Origin: Pipra filicauda
Taxonomy: Eukaryota > Chordata > Aves > Passeriformes > Pipridae
Length of the DNA: 64,000 nucleotides
NCBI RefSeq assembly: GCF_003945595.2
Contig: NW_024103874.1
Coordinates: forward strand, 3,110,001 to 3,174,000
Direction of reading: 5' to 3'
Shown here: one piece after another, positions 1 to 12,847 of the stretch
How the letters are laid out: every line of letters starts with the position of its first letter
Numbering within the stretch: the first letter of the stretch is position 1
Position numbers and translations under genes: made by a program
The notes under the pieces: model-generated
The model's database searches: none
What the model was told of the DNA's origin: nothing
What the model saw: the letters and a program-made list of their open reading frames with translations, nothing else

Positions 1-3000
1 ACTTAGAGCCAAATTCTGGGCCAGGAGAGGGATTTTGTTGGGGAAATGGATTATCTCCAGCTCCTCAGATCATCTGAAGCAACTATTCATCTTTCAAATA
101 TCCAGTTCTGGACTTAATTATACCTTATTTCAGCCTCCTCTTCACCTTTTGGCACTGATGTAAAGCAGGAGGCAGAATTTCCTGCTGCTGGAGCTTATTA
201 ACACGACTGCTACTGCTCATGAAGGACAACAATGCAAATTCTGTGATGGGACTCATGGTATAAACCAGCATCAGTGCAGTGAAGGCAGTGAAGGTGTGAC
301 AGTTTGCACCTGCAGAAGGGTTACTCCATTAGTCCATTCCATGATTGCAAGTTAAAGAGTTTTGGAATCATAAACAAAAGTGCACCAGTCATGTGAGGAT
401 CAGCGACAGCCACCACAGCTGAGAGAGGCAGAGCTCAGTGTGGGGGGAGAAAAGGCACTCAGCCTTGTTAGGGCAGCAGCAGAAAGAAGTCCCCTTGGTA
501 GAACCAAAAATGCTCTGAAATTTGGCAAATGGGGCTTGGGGGTTGCTTTTTACCCCCTGTGTGTAGGATATTCAAGCTCATACTGGACATGTGAATCACA
601 GAGCCTTGGCTGGTAACAAACTGAACGCTGCTGCAGCATTACAGATTGCATTGTCATGAATGACTGAAATTTTTGTTGGCAATCAGTGGCTTGAAATCCA
701 TTTTGACTGGAAAAACGTTGATCAGCCTTCCCCACTGCCAGCCTGTCTGTGTCAGATGTTCACGTCCCAGCTCACAGTCAGTAACCCTGGACTGTGCTTA
801 TAACTCACTGGGATTTTACAGTTCTCAGCAGAGTAACTTGGGGTGATTTCTTTGTATCTCCTCTCTCCCCCCAAAAACACAATTTTCCTAGAGTCCCAGA
901 GAGTTGGACACCCTGAAGCCCCCATAATCCCTTCGGGCTCCTCTGAAAATGCCAGCCTAAATTCCAAGTTCTTTCCAGGTGGAATACTCCAAACAAGTGA
1001 AATCAGTGCTGGCACTTCTTACTCTTACACACCTGCAGCTCATTTTCTCATAGGAACTGCTCACCACAAATAGCACAGAGAAATGTAATTACATGTAACT
1101 TTTTCTATTATTTTTCTATTAAGGGATTCCTTAATGCAAAAAAAAAAAAAAATCCCACTCTTTTAATAACGAATGAACAGAGAGATGTCTGAGCATCAAG
1201 AGGGTTCTAATTAGAAATGCTACCTGTAAGTACATCTAAACAGTTGGTAGCAGCCATGGAACACTTCTAATTATAATCATCATTTTGTTTTTCTCTCAGG
1301 TAGCTTAGCTCATTAATTACTTAAAAAAAAATCAAGTCTAGCATTCAATACTACTGCGCAATATAAAATTCAAATTAGACTGATATCGCTACCAAAATAT
1401 TATGAGCTGATTTATATTAATGGTATTCTGCACACACAAATATCAGTCAGTTATTGTCTATAAATAAATTGGATGTCGTAGTCCAAACCTTTGGATTCCC
1501 AAAATTCACCTGTGCCTAGGAAGTCGTTTCCTTAAGGATTGGCCAACTCATCATCAGCTGGGACAATGTCCTTCAGCTGGCAGGTGCCTGAAGTTGCAGG
1601 AGCATCTCAATGTTTCTTTCTTGCCAGTGGAGTCCATTGTAAAAGAGGATTATTATTGAAGGTGGGCAAGAGGAACAATGTATTCTATGACCTTTGTGTT
1701 GCTGGGTATCAGTAGTTTGTCTTTGCTGACCAGGGAGCTCCAGTGGCCACATTCATTCCTCTGCTGGCAGCGAGAAAGTCTCTGCTCTGGTAGAGCCCAG
1801 GTGACTGATTTAGTCAATGCAAGCAGTTGATGTTCTTTTTTTCTGTATTTGATCTGTACAGAGCAAAATACCTTCATGTATGTGGACTTTCAATGCCACA
1901 TTCTTGAGAAATAGTGGATGAGAGTACCCACAAGGCTAAAGTGCTTCATGGCAGCAAGCACAGCAATGTCAGCATCTGCTTGTCAAAACTGATGGGATGT
2001 TTGTCCAAGTAGTTCAGCCAACAGCAGAAGAAATTCCAGGTCAGGAATAAGACTTGTACTAAATTTAATTCAGTCTTAGTGGTATGGAAGGGGTGAATGG
2101 TGTGTCTTGTAATTCATCCATGAAGCTTTGTATAAAGTACATATATTTCTGGGGTTTCACCTGTTTTATAATTACTTCCAATTCCAGATGCATTTTGTGA
2201 CAGGATAAATTTTATCAGCACAGTAGGCTCAGGTCGTGACAAGCATTACAGGATTCTTTTCATTTCTTAAAATAATATCCTCCATGGACTGTCTGTGTTG
2301 ATGATCTTGAATTCCAAAATTGTGTTGGCTAAAGGAGATCCAAGTTCAGCCTGCTAAAAATACACCTCCTACATCTTTTGCTTTACTTTGCTCCTTTATG
2401 TCCCATTGACCTAAAGGAGGTCACAACAGAAAATTGCTTTGAATAAGGCCAGACAAAACCACTGCTTTGAGAATGACCCAGGGTGTTCACAAAAATGTGA
2501 TGAAAAATGGGACTGCTCCAAGCTTCCCACCACCCTGCTTGCTTTTATGTCTCCCTGAGTCACCACACTCATGGTGGAGCCACACAGTCCCTTTGTGTCA
2601 CGTTGCTTTGGAGGGTTTAATACCTGTCAGGGATGTGAGGTGAGGCTTTCCTTCCTTGGAGGTGTCACAGGGAACCATTGTTGAGGATTTCATGGGAAGG
2701 AGGGTAGAGATGTTAAGGAGCCAAACCTTCCTTCTAAGGGTGATGTGCTGTCTCTTCTTTTGCTGTGCTATATTCAGCCCAGTCTTCATGTAAATGTGTT
2801 ATCTGGATGTCTGTTCCATGAGCCCATTATCTGTACAAAGAGCATCTTTGCTTTCAAGTTCAATATTTTCAGAAAGCAATGCTCCTTCTGGCACTTTGCT
2901 CAAGTTCACTTAGTCCCATGAAGAAAACTAACCCTGAAAAGTCACTCTGCTTGAAGTGACTGCATAGGAATAATTTTGTGCCAGTTTTTCTTAAAGGAGA

Positions 3001-5984
3001 AAGGAATGCAGTGCCCTCACCCCAGCTTTAACTACACAGCCTTTTCTCCAGCTTTCTAAATGTTTACCTACTCATTTGTTCAACAACAGCTTATTTTCAC
3101 AGTGTAAACAAAGACCTTGTGTTTAACAGTGTTAATTTGACAGTGTACAGTGTTGCCAACATCCCACTAATATGTGGTGGTGCTTGTTAAAAGGTGTGTG
3201 GAGCAGCAAAGCAGTATTAAACTCAAGAATGATGCAGCAGTAACAACATCTCTTGCCTCCCTGGGTGGGTGCAGGTCAGAATCCCTCGACTCAGAGTCCT
3301 CTGAATGTTTGCAAACCTGAGAACATCATAATCAGGTGATTTGCTGAGCAGAGTTGAGCGCTGAAGTGTCTGGAAGGAGCGCTTGGCTCTTTGGGATTTC
3401 TGTTGTGATTTATGAGCAATGGGACAACTGGAAAAATTTGTTATCGAGAGTACAAAGCTTAAAGCACCGATTTGATTAGGTTTACCTGAACAAACACTTA
3501 AATTGAAGGCTTCAGAGAAGGCTGTATTTTGTAAGTTTACCATATTGCTCCTCAATTTCAGGCTTAAACTAAGTCACTGTGGTATCAGAACCCTCTCACT
3601 GAACCCACGGTTTACTTATTACAGTCACATTCAGCTGCCATCTATGCTTCTTGGAAATCCAGAAGAATTTATGTGGGAGATGGAGTGCTCACTCTTGAAT
3701 AAACCAGGATAAGAATTATGACTAAGGCTGGAATTTAAAGAGAAATGAGGACTCAGGCTTAGAGCGAGAATGTTCTGAGCTATTTTCTGCTTTCAAGTGC
3801 TTGAAATAAGTATCATATCAGAGAGGGAAAGTTATTACTGTAAACTTCTTCCAATCTGGTGTGTACAACAGAGATACCGTGGAGGAGATAAACTGTATTT
3901 AATTTTATGTTTGAGTTCTGGTTGTTTGTTTCTATCTTTAAGGAGGAGGGGACAGTTGTTTCTCAAGTCCTTTAGTCTTTAAAAATGTCAGAATCAGATG
4001 TATAATATGTGCTGTATAATACACACAATTTTTTCCCTCTGTGATCCAGAAATGATTGCTCTGTGCAATGCTGAAATCTTAGGAGCTTCAGAAGTGTGTT
4101 GTGACTTAGAGGATTTTATATTGGATTTTATTTGCAACAACGACGTTGAGAAATTCTGCCGCTCAATTGCAAATTGCACACCCAGTGAGGAGCTGGATTG
4201 CACCCAGAGAGAAACGTTGCTCACTTTCTCCTCTTCCACTCAGGCCCGTGTATCACAGAGTTGTGGTTTGAAAAGCAGCTGCTGAAGGCAGCGTCTGATG
4301 CCAGCAAGAAGCAGCTTCTGTGCTCTGGAGTGTCTGGTGTGTTTGCACATCGCTGCCTTCTACTGGGAGGCATCGGAGCATCACAGCTGTCTCCAAAGCA
4401 CAGTCAAAACTTAAGGGGGGCTTTTTCAAGTGTTTGGATGTCTGTGATTTAGTAATTAGAAGAACAGGGGTCTGTATCTGGTCTTGCTGCCAACACAAAG
4501 TTCAGCAGTTCGAAGTTCATCAACAGCCGAAGTATCTTTTCTCGTGTATAAGGGTTCTGGGATAAATGTTACTGCATTGAGACTTTTACCTCAAAAACGT
4601 CTTTTTTGACAACTCAGAAATCTGAAGCGCTATGGGGTTTTATGATAAATGTGACAGTTGATTATATGTTGGTGGGGCTTAGCACAGACCCAGCATGAGT
4701 CATTTTTTTCATGGGGTTTGCAATGGGCAGGAATGTACAGAAGACATGTATACAGCCCATGCTGTGTCCTGGTAAGGACCAACTGCCTTCAGTTGTGTGT
4801 GAGTTGTGCTTGAAAAAACTGCATTGACTTTGAATTGTCATTTCCCCTGAATTGCTCAAACCCTCTCACCCCACCCCTAAAATACAGCTAAATGATTAAA
4901 ATGACTGCCTAGACGCAGTTGTTAATAAAATGTTAATGAAATCAGATTAAATCAGACCCATTATAGTTTAAACATTAATATTCCCCTATTGAAACTCTGG
5001 TACAAAGCTGAGGATTCCAGATGCCCTCCAGGGAAGGGCTGTGGTAGAGCTGAAACCCACACACCAGTGGAAACCAACCTATGAAAGGATGTGTAAGAGC
5101 AGTTACTGTTACCTGTAGTTTGCTCTGCACTGATGTCTTCATGCTGGAAACATAGTAAAAAACAGGTAAAAACCCCCAGACATTGTGGCACATTCTGAAA
5201 AACAGAAAGCTGAATCGTTGTATTAAGGTGTTGATTATGTACCTTTTGTAATAAGAGCTTATCTAACAGGACATTGTCAGAGATATTTGGGACTTCAGCC
5301 ATGAATGAGGACAGGCATCCCAATTGTCAGCACTGCTCACAGCAGTGATGCTGCTCAGGCCTTTCTGCCCCTCGCTCTCTGCTGGGGTTGGACCCATCAC
5401 AGGGAATTCGCATGATGTTGTTTTCCTGTTACTGTACATTTTGCTTTTTCTGGCTTAAAAGCAAGCCCAAGTGATTTCTGGCCTGCTGAAGGGAACGTTG
5501 CTGCCTGCATTCACCTGTGGACAGTACTTGGCATTTTAGCATGTGGTGGTAGAGCCAGAGCTGTGAATGCACCTCCATGGGTTGGGAGGGATGGGCAGGT
5601 CCCTCTCCTGCTGCCTCCTGTACAAATTTCCCCTTGTGGTGAGGTGTGGGGAGGAGAGGATTAGCCAGGGATTCCTCCTGGTGAACATCAGTGTCTCTCT
5701 TCTCTCTCCAGAGGGGAGGACACACGGGAGGCAATGCCAGTGATATATTTATGGATTATCTTACTCAGGAGATTTTTGTGGGATGTTCTTAGCACCCTTA
5801 GAGACTGCTACTACTGAATCACAGGCTTCTGGAATTTGGATTTCACTCCTGAAAATGCAGTAATCTCTCAGTGGAGTATCAGTCACTAACCTTCAGTTAT
5901 TTATACCCCAGTAACCCGCCTGTGCCCTGTTTGTCACTGCTTTGCCATACGGCACAGATCCATTTCATCCAACCTGACTACCCA
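1..5984. other. Gene-free upstream DNA
   Basis: This is AT-rich unique sequence with no supported gene. It holds a 15-base A run (1138-1152) and an AT-rich block at 1265-1420 with TAATTA at 1268-1273 and 1314-1319. Open frames up to 120 codons show no family resemblance or splice context. Confidence 0.7.
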
Positions 5985-6205
5985 GGACAAGCACTGTGTC
6001 CACTTCATCATTCTTATTGCTCTCTTCAGGAGTGTCTCTACTTTATCAATGTACCTTCTATAGAGGAGAGCCCTAAAATATATACATACTACATCAACCT
6101 TGAGCTGAGTTTGTGTAACTGGGAATGAATCACCCCCAGGGTCTAATCCCCTCCCTTCAGCTGCTGAATACCCTCTGCTGGGTGCTAATGCTCCCAACTG
6201 TCTCC
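5985..6205 (-). mobile_element. Degraded CR1 LINE fragment, antisense
   Basis: On the + strand the order TCATCATTCTTATTGCTCTC, TTCAGGAGTGTCTCTACTTT, ATCAATGTACCTTCTATAGA, GCCCTAAAA, CATACTACATCAACCTTGAG and GAATGAATCACCCCCAGGGT parallels the reverse complement of old CR1 elements (the stretch around CTCCACATC..TTCTTG..GTGCCC.AAACTGG.CACA.TACTCCAG). It covers the same part of the element that is damaged in the 63-kb copy. An 87-codon minus-strand frame here (5934-6197) is a by-product. Boundaries are approximate. Confidence 0.6.
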
Positions 6206-8089
6206 CAGTTACTGTGAGTAAAAAGTTCTCAACTCAAAACATTTTGTTTCCTCTGTCTAGAATTAAAATACCCATATACTTCATATAGGTAAGATTGTGC
6301 TGCTCACTCATTTTCAATCTTTTCATTAGTGTCCTCCTGTAACAATACTTCCCTCTGATTTTTTTTCCTTTGATTGACATTCTTTATTTTTCTCTTTGTT
6401 TGTAGAATTCTGTTTCCATTATTTTTTTCTTGTTCCTGGAACAAAAGTGCCTAAAATAGAAATTGCCCTTGATTTCTGCCCATCATTTAAAATGTATTTC
6501 CTGTAAGCTTATTATCTGTTCTCTGTTGTAAGTGTGGCAATATCCAGAGCCTACCCAATTATTCTCTGTAGATAAACCCTAATTTGACTGGGACAATAGT
6601 GAATAAGATACTGCACCATGAATATGGTTATTGCTTTCATCAGCTGTGTTATCAAACAAAGCAGACAGAAACATGTCACACAACTGGATGTACTGAGGAC
6701 TCAGAAAGATAGTAGTGTGTGACTCACCACATGACAAAGGTTAGCTGAGCAAAAAGCAAAAAGCCTCAACCTCTTTCTGCCAGAGAACAGCAAAAAATAG
6801 TCTGTGTGTGATCAGGAGTTTGTGTGTTAAATAGCTGCATTGTGGTATTTATTGTTGTAACACTTTTATGGGTGTTCTGCTAATTCATGAGAGAGATGTT
6901 CTGTATATTCCAAACTTATAGCAGTAATTCAATGTGGATCTAATTTTTTTTAAAGAAAAAAGAGACTGAAAAAAGTTCTGTCCCACAAATCCAGATCAAA
7001 AGCCTATTGCATGTTCCTACATGTGAGATGAGCACATCCTAAGGAGATGCACAGGTGACAGCAGCTCCAGCTCCCTCACAAAAAAATTAGTTGCAGTCAC
7101 CCAGAAACCAGAGGAGGAGGAAAGGAGCCATGGCATCAGGTGAACAAATGAACTGTTAATAACAGCTTAGAGCTGGAGAACTCTTGTTGTAATATTGCAC
7201 CAACAAATTATTCCATCTAAGGTACCACAACGATATATAATATCACAACAGCAACATGCAGTGATGATTCTGGTAATCTCTGGAACTGACTTTGGTCGTG
7301 GCTGCCCAGCAGAGCTGGGGCTCACTGAATTGATTAATTCATTTCTAGGAAGGTTATGGCTTGATTTCTTTAATCCTTTCTAACTTTTAGTTTGTAGAGA
7401 AAGTAATATTTGAAGTTCTAATCCAGTCATGAGGGTGCTCCTTTTAGGGTGGGCCCTTATCAGGCTATTCCACTTAATGTCACTAAATATGACAACTGGG
7501 AATAAAACAGCAAGTCACGAATTTCTCCATAAACTGTTCTTTGACAATACATGTTGTATTTTTCTGTGCTTAAATAAAGTTCTGATCCATGACTTTAACT
7601 GGGAGATGTGGGAATATTGTCAGGGAATGATTCATAGCATTGGCTATCACCCTCCTCTTGCAACACATCTTCTCTGTTACACTGTTCTGTTCTGGGTTTT
7701 TTTCATTTGTTGCATTAATGTGAGTTGTGAGCAGAGTTCCAGAGGCAATGTATTGTGTAGAGGAGTTGTTATAGAACATTAAGTCCATCTCATAATTAAA
7801 TGCTCTATCTATTTTCTTGTAAACAATAAGACCATAAAAGAGGTAATAGAAAAAAATGATGTCCCGAGTGTAATGGCTTATACAAAATATGGCCAAAAGA
7901 GCTCAGCTTTACAGCCTGCTCGAAGTGCCAAGTCCTCTGGCTTTGTCCTTAACCCAGTAGAGAAAAGTTCGACTCATCCATGGGCTTTTGAGCACAACAG
8001 ATCGTCTCTTCATGGCTTTTGAGCATTGCATGGCAAGGATTCCCCAGCTAATGAACGAAAGACTGCATTTTTCTGGGTACAAAAGTACT

Positions 8090-8260
8090 TTAAAAAAGGA
8101 GTTTTGTAATCAATTTAAAAGCTAGACCTGAATTAGCATTAGATTTTCCTTATGTTTAATTAAGTCTAATTAAACAATGCAGACATCTTCCTGTCACCTG
8201 TGGTGTGATTATGTTAAATATTTAATGCTTGTGAAGGATTAGGCTGCACATCTAATCTAT
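8090..8260. promoter_or_regulatory. Candidate enhancer block with paired TAATTA sites
   Basis: TAATTA occurs at 8157-8162 and 8167-8172, exactly 10 bases apart and on the same face of the helix, followed by an E-box CACCTG at 8195-8200. This is the kind of composite site used by LIM- or paired-type homeodomain factors. Conservation is not testable here; the call is motif-based inference. Confidence 0.25.
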
Positions 8261-8984
8261 ATCTAGCAATCTGTTCTCTCTCTGGAGTATTTTTTATTTA
8301 GTTCTGCTTTTGTATAATGAGTTGCATTTCAAAGGAAATTGTTAAATACTTTGGTGGGAAGGGGGACTGCACTGTTTGGAGAGGAGAATATTGCTAACTA
8401 GGCATGAAGTGTGGAGGCTGCAGTGCCCTGCCAAGATGCTGTAGCAGGGACAGCACACTCTGCCTTCCCTACAAGGAGAAGGGAACCAAATCAAACCTTT
8501 CTGTTTGTTTTAGGAGCTTCAGCATATCCCTCTTCCGAAGCAGAGCCAAATGATTAAGGACTTTGAAAATCAGAACACAGGGTTCACATTGAAAATATCC
8601 CTTGCAGCATGCACACATTTCAAGGTTGCACATTTCTGAGACTTGTTTTCCCAAGGGGCTGTCAAGTGTGTAATAGGAAAATGTATTTGTACATCTCTCC
8701 CCTCCTGAGCCCACCCCCTCCTTCCTAATCTTTGCACTTCCTCTGAAACACTAGAATTCATTTCTATATATCTGGTCACCTCTTGAGCTGAACCCTGTTA
8801 AAGGAGAGGGTAAGGATGTGTTTCTGGGAGCAAGTGCTTTAAGAGATGGGTGTTTGCATCTGGTCCTAAATAATCATCTTCTGTAATAAAACTATTGGGA
8901 AAAAAAATAGTCAGCTATTCATCAAAAATGGGTTAACTGTATTTTTATTCTTGCTATAAAAGGCACATAAAATACTTCTCTGGC

Positions 8985-9060
8985 AGTTTATTTGCATTAG
9001 CCATTATTTGCATCTAAGGACAAAAGACAAATTCACATAATTATTTTTCAATTGGTTGGG
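8985..9060. promoter_or_regulatory. Two direct POU octamers
   Basis: The octamer ATTTGCAT occurs at 8990-8997 and 9006-9013, in the same orientation and 16 bases apart, followed by TAATTA-like AT-rich sequence. POU-domain factors bind this exact 8-mer. Only a few copies are expected in 64 kb of AT-rich DNA, so two this close is notable. Confidence 0.3.
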
Positions 9061-9863
9061 TCTGTGTCTGTGTAATCATTTTTTCACAGTGTATGAAGCC
9101 CTTTCTCAATAGACCATAACAGTAATAGCTATTTCTTATTTACAACTCGAGGAGAAGATCCAGCAACCAGATTTTATTATGCAGAGTGAACTTTTCAAAA
9201 TTAAATTAGCAGAGCTAACGTGGTGGCCCATAGTAAACTAATTAGTTGTTAGACTGTTGGCAGAGATGGTATCAAGCCTTTCAGGCTTCCTTACAAACAT
9301 CCTTAAAAAATACAACCAGAGGGTTTCTATTGCATTCCAGTTAAGCATGAAAATATGCATTCTCTGTGGAATGAGAAGGTAATGTCAGAAGAGGCAGCTG
9401 AGGGGCAGAGCCGGGCAGGAAACGGTCCCCAAACCACACTGATCAAAAGCAAAGCCCAGTCAGATGGATGAGAGGTTTTCATTACCACAGTTTAAGTAGC
9501 TTGAGCATCGGTATCTTTATGATCTCCAGATAAACCCACATGCTTTGATCTACAAAAGCACTACAGCGTTCAAGGGGGGGGTTGGGGATGGAGCTCAGTG
9601 GGGTAACCAGGGTCAAACAACGATGCTCTAAGAAATGAACACACCCCCCCATCTGCTGCTGGGGGCTGTGACTCCAGGAACACCTTCCTGGCACCTGTTG
9701 GGAGGCTCCATCATGTGTATTCAGCAGCCTAACTGGCTTTTCAGAAGTAACTTTGCACTTATGTAAAATTAATAGGGTCTTCATTATGAAATCCACGCTG
9801 CATCTGATTAAAAGTGCTCTGTCATTGGAAGTAGAAGGTGGAGGCTTTTTAAACTGGGGTTTT

Positions 9864-9879
9864 GTTGCCCTCTAGTGAA
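9864..9879 (-). promoter_or_regulatory. Candidate CTCF-type site
   Basis: On the minus strand the sequence reads TTCACTAGAGGGCAAC, which fits the core of the vertebrate CTCF motif (CCAC.AGRGGGCR) with one mismatch at the first C. It sits beside an AT-rich block containing GCATAATTAATGCG (9919-9932). Occupancy cannot be judged from sequence. Confidence 0.3.
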
Positions 9880-12819
9880 TGAGGTCAGCATTATGCATGT
9901 GAAATTATTTTGATCACTGCATAATTAATGCGTTCTGAATTGGTACAAAAGTGCAGCCAAATTGCATCCTGTTCCCACTTGAATTAGTTAACCTACGGAT
10001 ACTGTCTCTTACAATGTGTTGCTTCCTCGCCTGAGCTTCTTTTTTTCTTCCCTTTCAATGAGAACACCCGATTGTGTGGGTATCATGATAAGGCAAGGTA
10101 GCCAGAGAGACAAGGAATAAATCAACTAAATGGATCTGCAGCACAGGAGCTTTAATACATTGGTATATACTTAATATGTCTCCTGAAAAGAATGTCTAAT
10201 TATACTGTCATGGCACAAAATGCATTTTCAATAGTGATAAATTATGCCATCATTTACTTTCTGAGAACACACTGAGATTTATGAAAGATTACTGTGAAAT
10301 TATCATGCTGGGATAAAAAAACGCCAAACGCAGTTATCAGTGGCATCAGGAAAGAAAGAAAGGGGAGAAAAAACCCTTTCAATAGTGCAATAGCAAGTGG
10401 AATTCATAAAATGTTATGCAGCATGAAAATATGTTGCTATGAAATGAAATTCAGCTTTACATTGCACTCTCCTTCTGGCTTTGTTACCTGCTAGGGTTTA
10501 TTTTTTGGGCTTAGATGAGGAGGTTGTCCCAGTCCTGACTGTAGTTGGAACCCACAGGGCCTAATTCTTCAATGACTAGAACCTGGCAGTTTTGCTCATC
10601 AGGTATAAAACCTGCGTTGAGGAGTATCAGCACATTAAAATATGAACTTATTTCGTGTGGCCTTTACTCAAACAGCCTCCAACTCAGCATGGGCTGACCT
10701 GGGGTGCACAGGTACAGGCTGCTCTTATTGAACATGCTTTTCTTACACCTGACTTGAAATCTGTGTTCTAAAAGTTTTCCAGGTTTTTCTATCTTTATTC
10801 CTCACTTATTTTCCAAAGAAATCTACAGAACTGATGCTATTTGGTGGCAGCCTGGACTGCCACTGCCATGGGCTGTGTTGTACATTCCAAGGGATGTGGA
10901 GTCACTCCTGCCTCAGTCCTGGGCCATCAGGAACCTCCCCTGCTCTATCAGCTCCTCCACTTGCAGGAAGAGAATCAACTCAACAGTTTAGTCCCTTGGG
11001 TTTTTTTCTGCATCATGCACAATCCAAAAATAAGTAAATTCTTTTCTTCTTTCCACACATCCTCCTACCAATTCCTTTTTGAGCTGATGCTTCCCTCACT
11101 TGAAGGTAACTATTATGGACCTTTTCTTTTTCTTTTTTATAGGATTTTTCCTCTGTTTATTCTAATGGGATTGGGAACAACATTTATATATCCTGGTAAA
11201 GGATGAAGGGAGTCCACAATGCTGTGGGACTGGGTAACCCATTGAGGTCAATTAGGGGCTTGGATAAGGTTCAAAGAATGACAAGTGAGTCCTTTATTGA
11301 CAACTCTGGGAGGAAAATGCAACTTAGAAGCAAGAAGATAAATAAAATGCTGTGGTGTTTGCTACACTCCACGAAAAACATCTATAAAAACATCCAATTT
11401 AATTTTTTGAGAGTGCACGAAGGGTTTCTGGTTTAAATGCAGATTGGTTTTTTCATAATAACTGAGTGCTTAGACTGCTCCTGACAGAATGGATGGGGAT
11501 GGGGTAATTGGGGGAAATGGGACATTTGATCAAAAATTTGTCTCACTTTGGAATGAGACAAATATCTTTAGTGCCACACAGCACAGCCCAAAGCAGTCTT
11601 GCTGAATTATAAAGGTCTTCCAGTAAAGCCAGATATAATATATATATATACCAGAGTATAATGATAATAACTGGCCTAAATAATCCATTTACAAAAAAAG
11701 AAAAAAAGTCTTTGTTTAAACAAATAAAATATAAATATAACTCTTCAGTGCATGAGATGCTTGTTAAATGTCCCAAAGCTAATGCAGGAAGCAAGGCAAC
11801 CTGTCTTAGAGTTAAGAGTTGCCTTCACTGCCTGCTGCCGTATGAGAGATTTCCAGCGAATCCTCTGTGGTCCCATTCTAATTTTCCACCTATTGGCTGT
11901 TTTTATTTGCTCAGCCATTCCCTGGAAGAGCATTTGCAGCGCTGTCACATGACAGCAGCAGTTCCAGGAATGGATGGCCACAGTTCATGGCCAATAATGT
12001 CACTGCCTCTGGTCGTTCTGCAGAGTCTGTGATGGAAACCCGGCCCTGGGAGCTGCACCCAGGGATATTATTGACTGAGATGGGAGGGCAGGAGAGCAGA
12101 TCCTGATCCTCCCTGTGCTCATGGGGGGGTGAGGTGACAGCATTGACTCCATGACATTTTGTTAACTATAACTGGGATGGTTTGGGCACATTTTATCTGC
12201 TTTTCTTGGTGTATGCAGCATTTTCTCATACCTATAGCACCGAGCACTGAATTGCCTTTCAACATTTTAGCTCTCTTTTAGCCTTTACAAGCCATTTTCT
12301 TAGGAACAAGCATGACTGGCAGTTGCTTTCATTAGTCTAAGTTAGCAAACACAAATCAACCCCTTATTCCCAGCAAACTCTTAATTGTTTAGGAAGTTTT
12401 TCCCTCTAGTTATTGCAAGTACTTTTGTCCATAAGAAGATTAACAGCTTTGGTATATTTTATAAAGACATTCACATTCGTCTTCTTCATCTTTTATGCTT
12501 GTTCCCCAACATTTTTTCTCACGTGGTGAAATTTTTGTAAATATTTCTGGCTTCCTCTCTGAAAGGAAATTCTCTGGAAAATGCTATAAATAGAGAGGAT
12601 GCCACTGGAAAGTGCTATTTGCTCTTTCTGAAATTTAACATTATGCTCATGCTTAAACTTAAAAATACTATTGCAAATACTACAGTCTGAAGGATAAAAG
12701 TGTTTCCTGAATAGGTGGTAACTACTTCAGGGGGTTGTTGTTGTTATTGAAATGGCAGGAAGGACAGATCCACAATTATGTTTTTTGCTTTTCTTTTTCT
12801 CTTTATTAAATCCAGAGGT

Positions 12820-12847
12820 GATAATTGCTTGGTGGCAAGCAATTATC
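12820..12847. repeat. Perfect 12-bp inverted repeat with 4-bp spacer
   Basis: GATAATTGCTTG (12820-12831) and its exact reverse complement CAAGCAATTATC (12836-12847) flank GTGG. Each arm carries a TAATTG/CAATTA homeodomain-type core. The surroundings are AT-rich unique sequence without a gene. Confidence 0.95.

Larger units (their letters stand above)
6206..12819. other. Gene-free upstream DNA with candidate regulatory blocks
   Basis: No coding gene is seen. T-rich stretches (6358-6470), the motif clusters near 8.1, 9.0 and 9.9 kb, and a short (TA)n run near 11637-11650 are the only distinct structures. The 117-codon frame at 7429-7782 has no recognisable domain. Confidence 0.65.

Noticed and set aside
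7429..7782. A 117-codon + frame with hydrophobic C-terminal part
   Set aside because: No domain, signal-peptide or splice support; the hydrophobicity follows from T-rich sequence.
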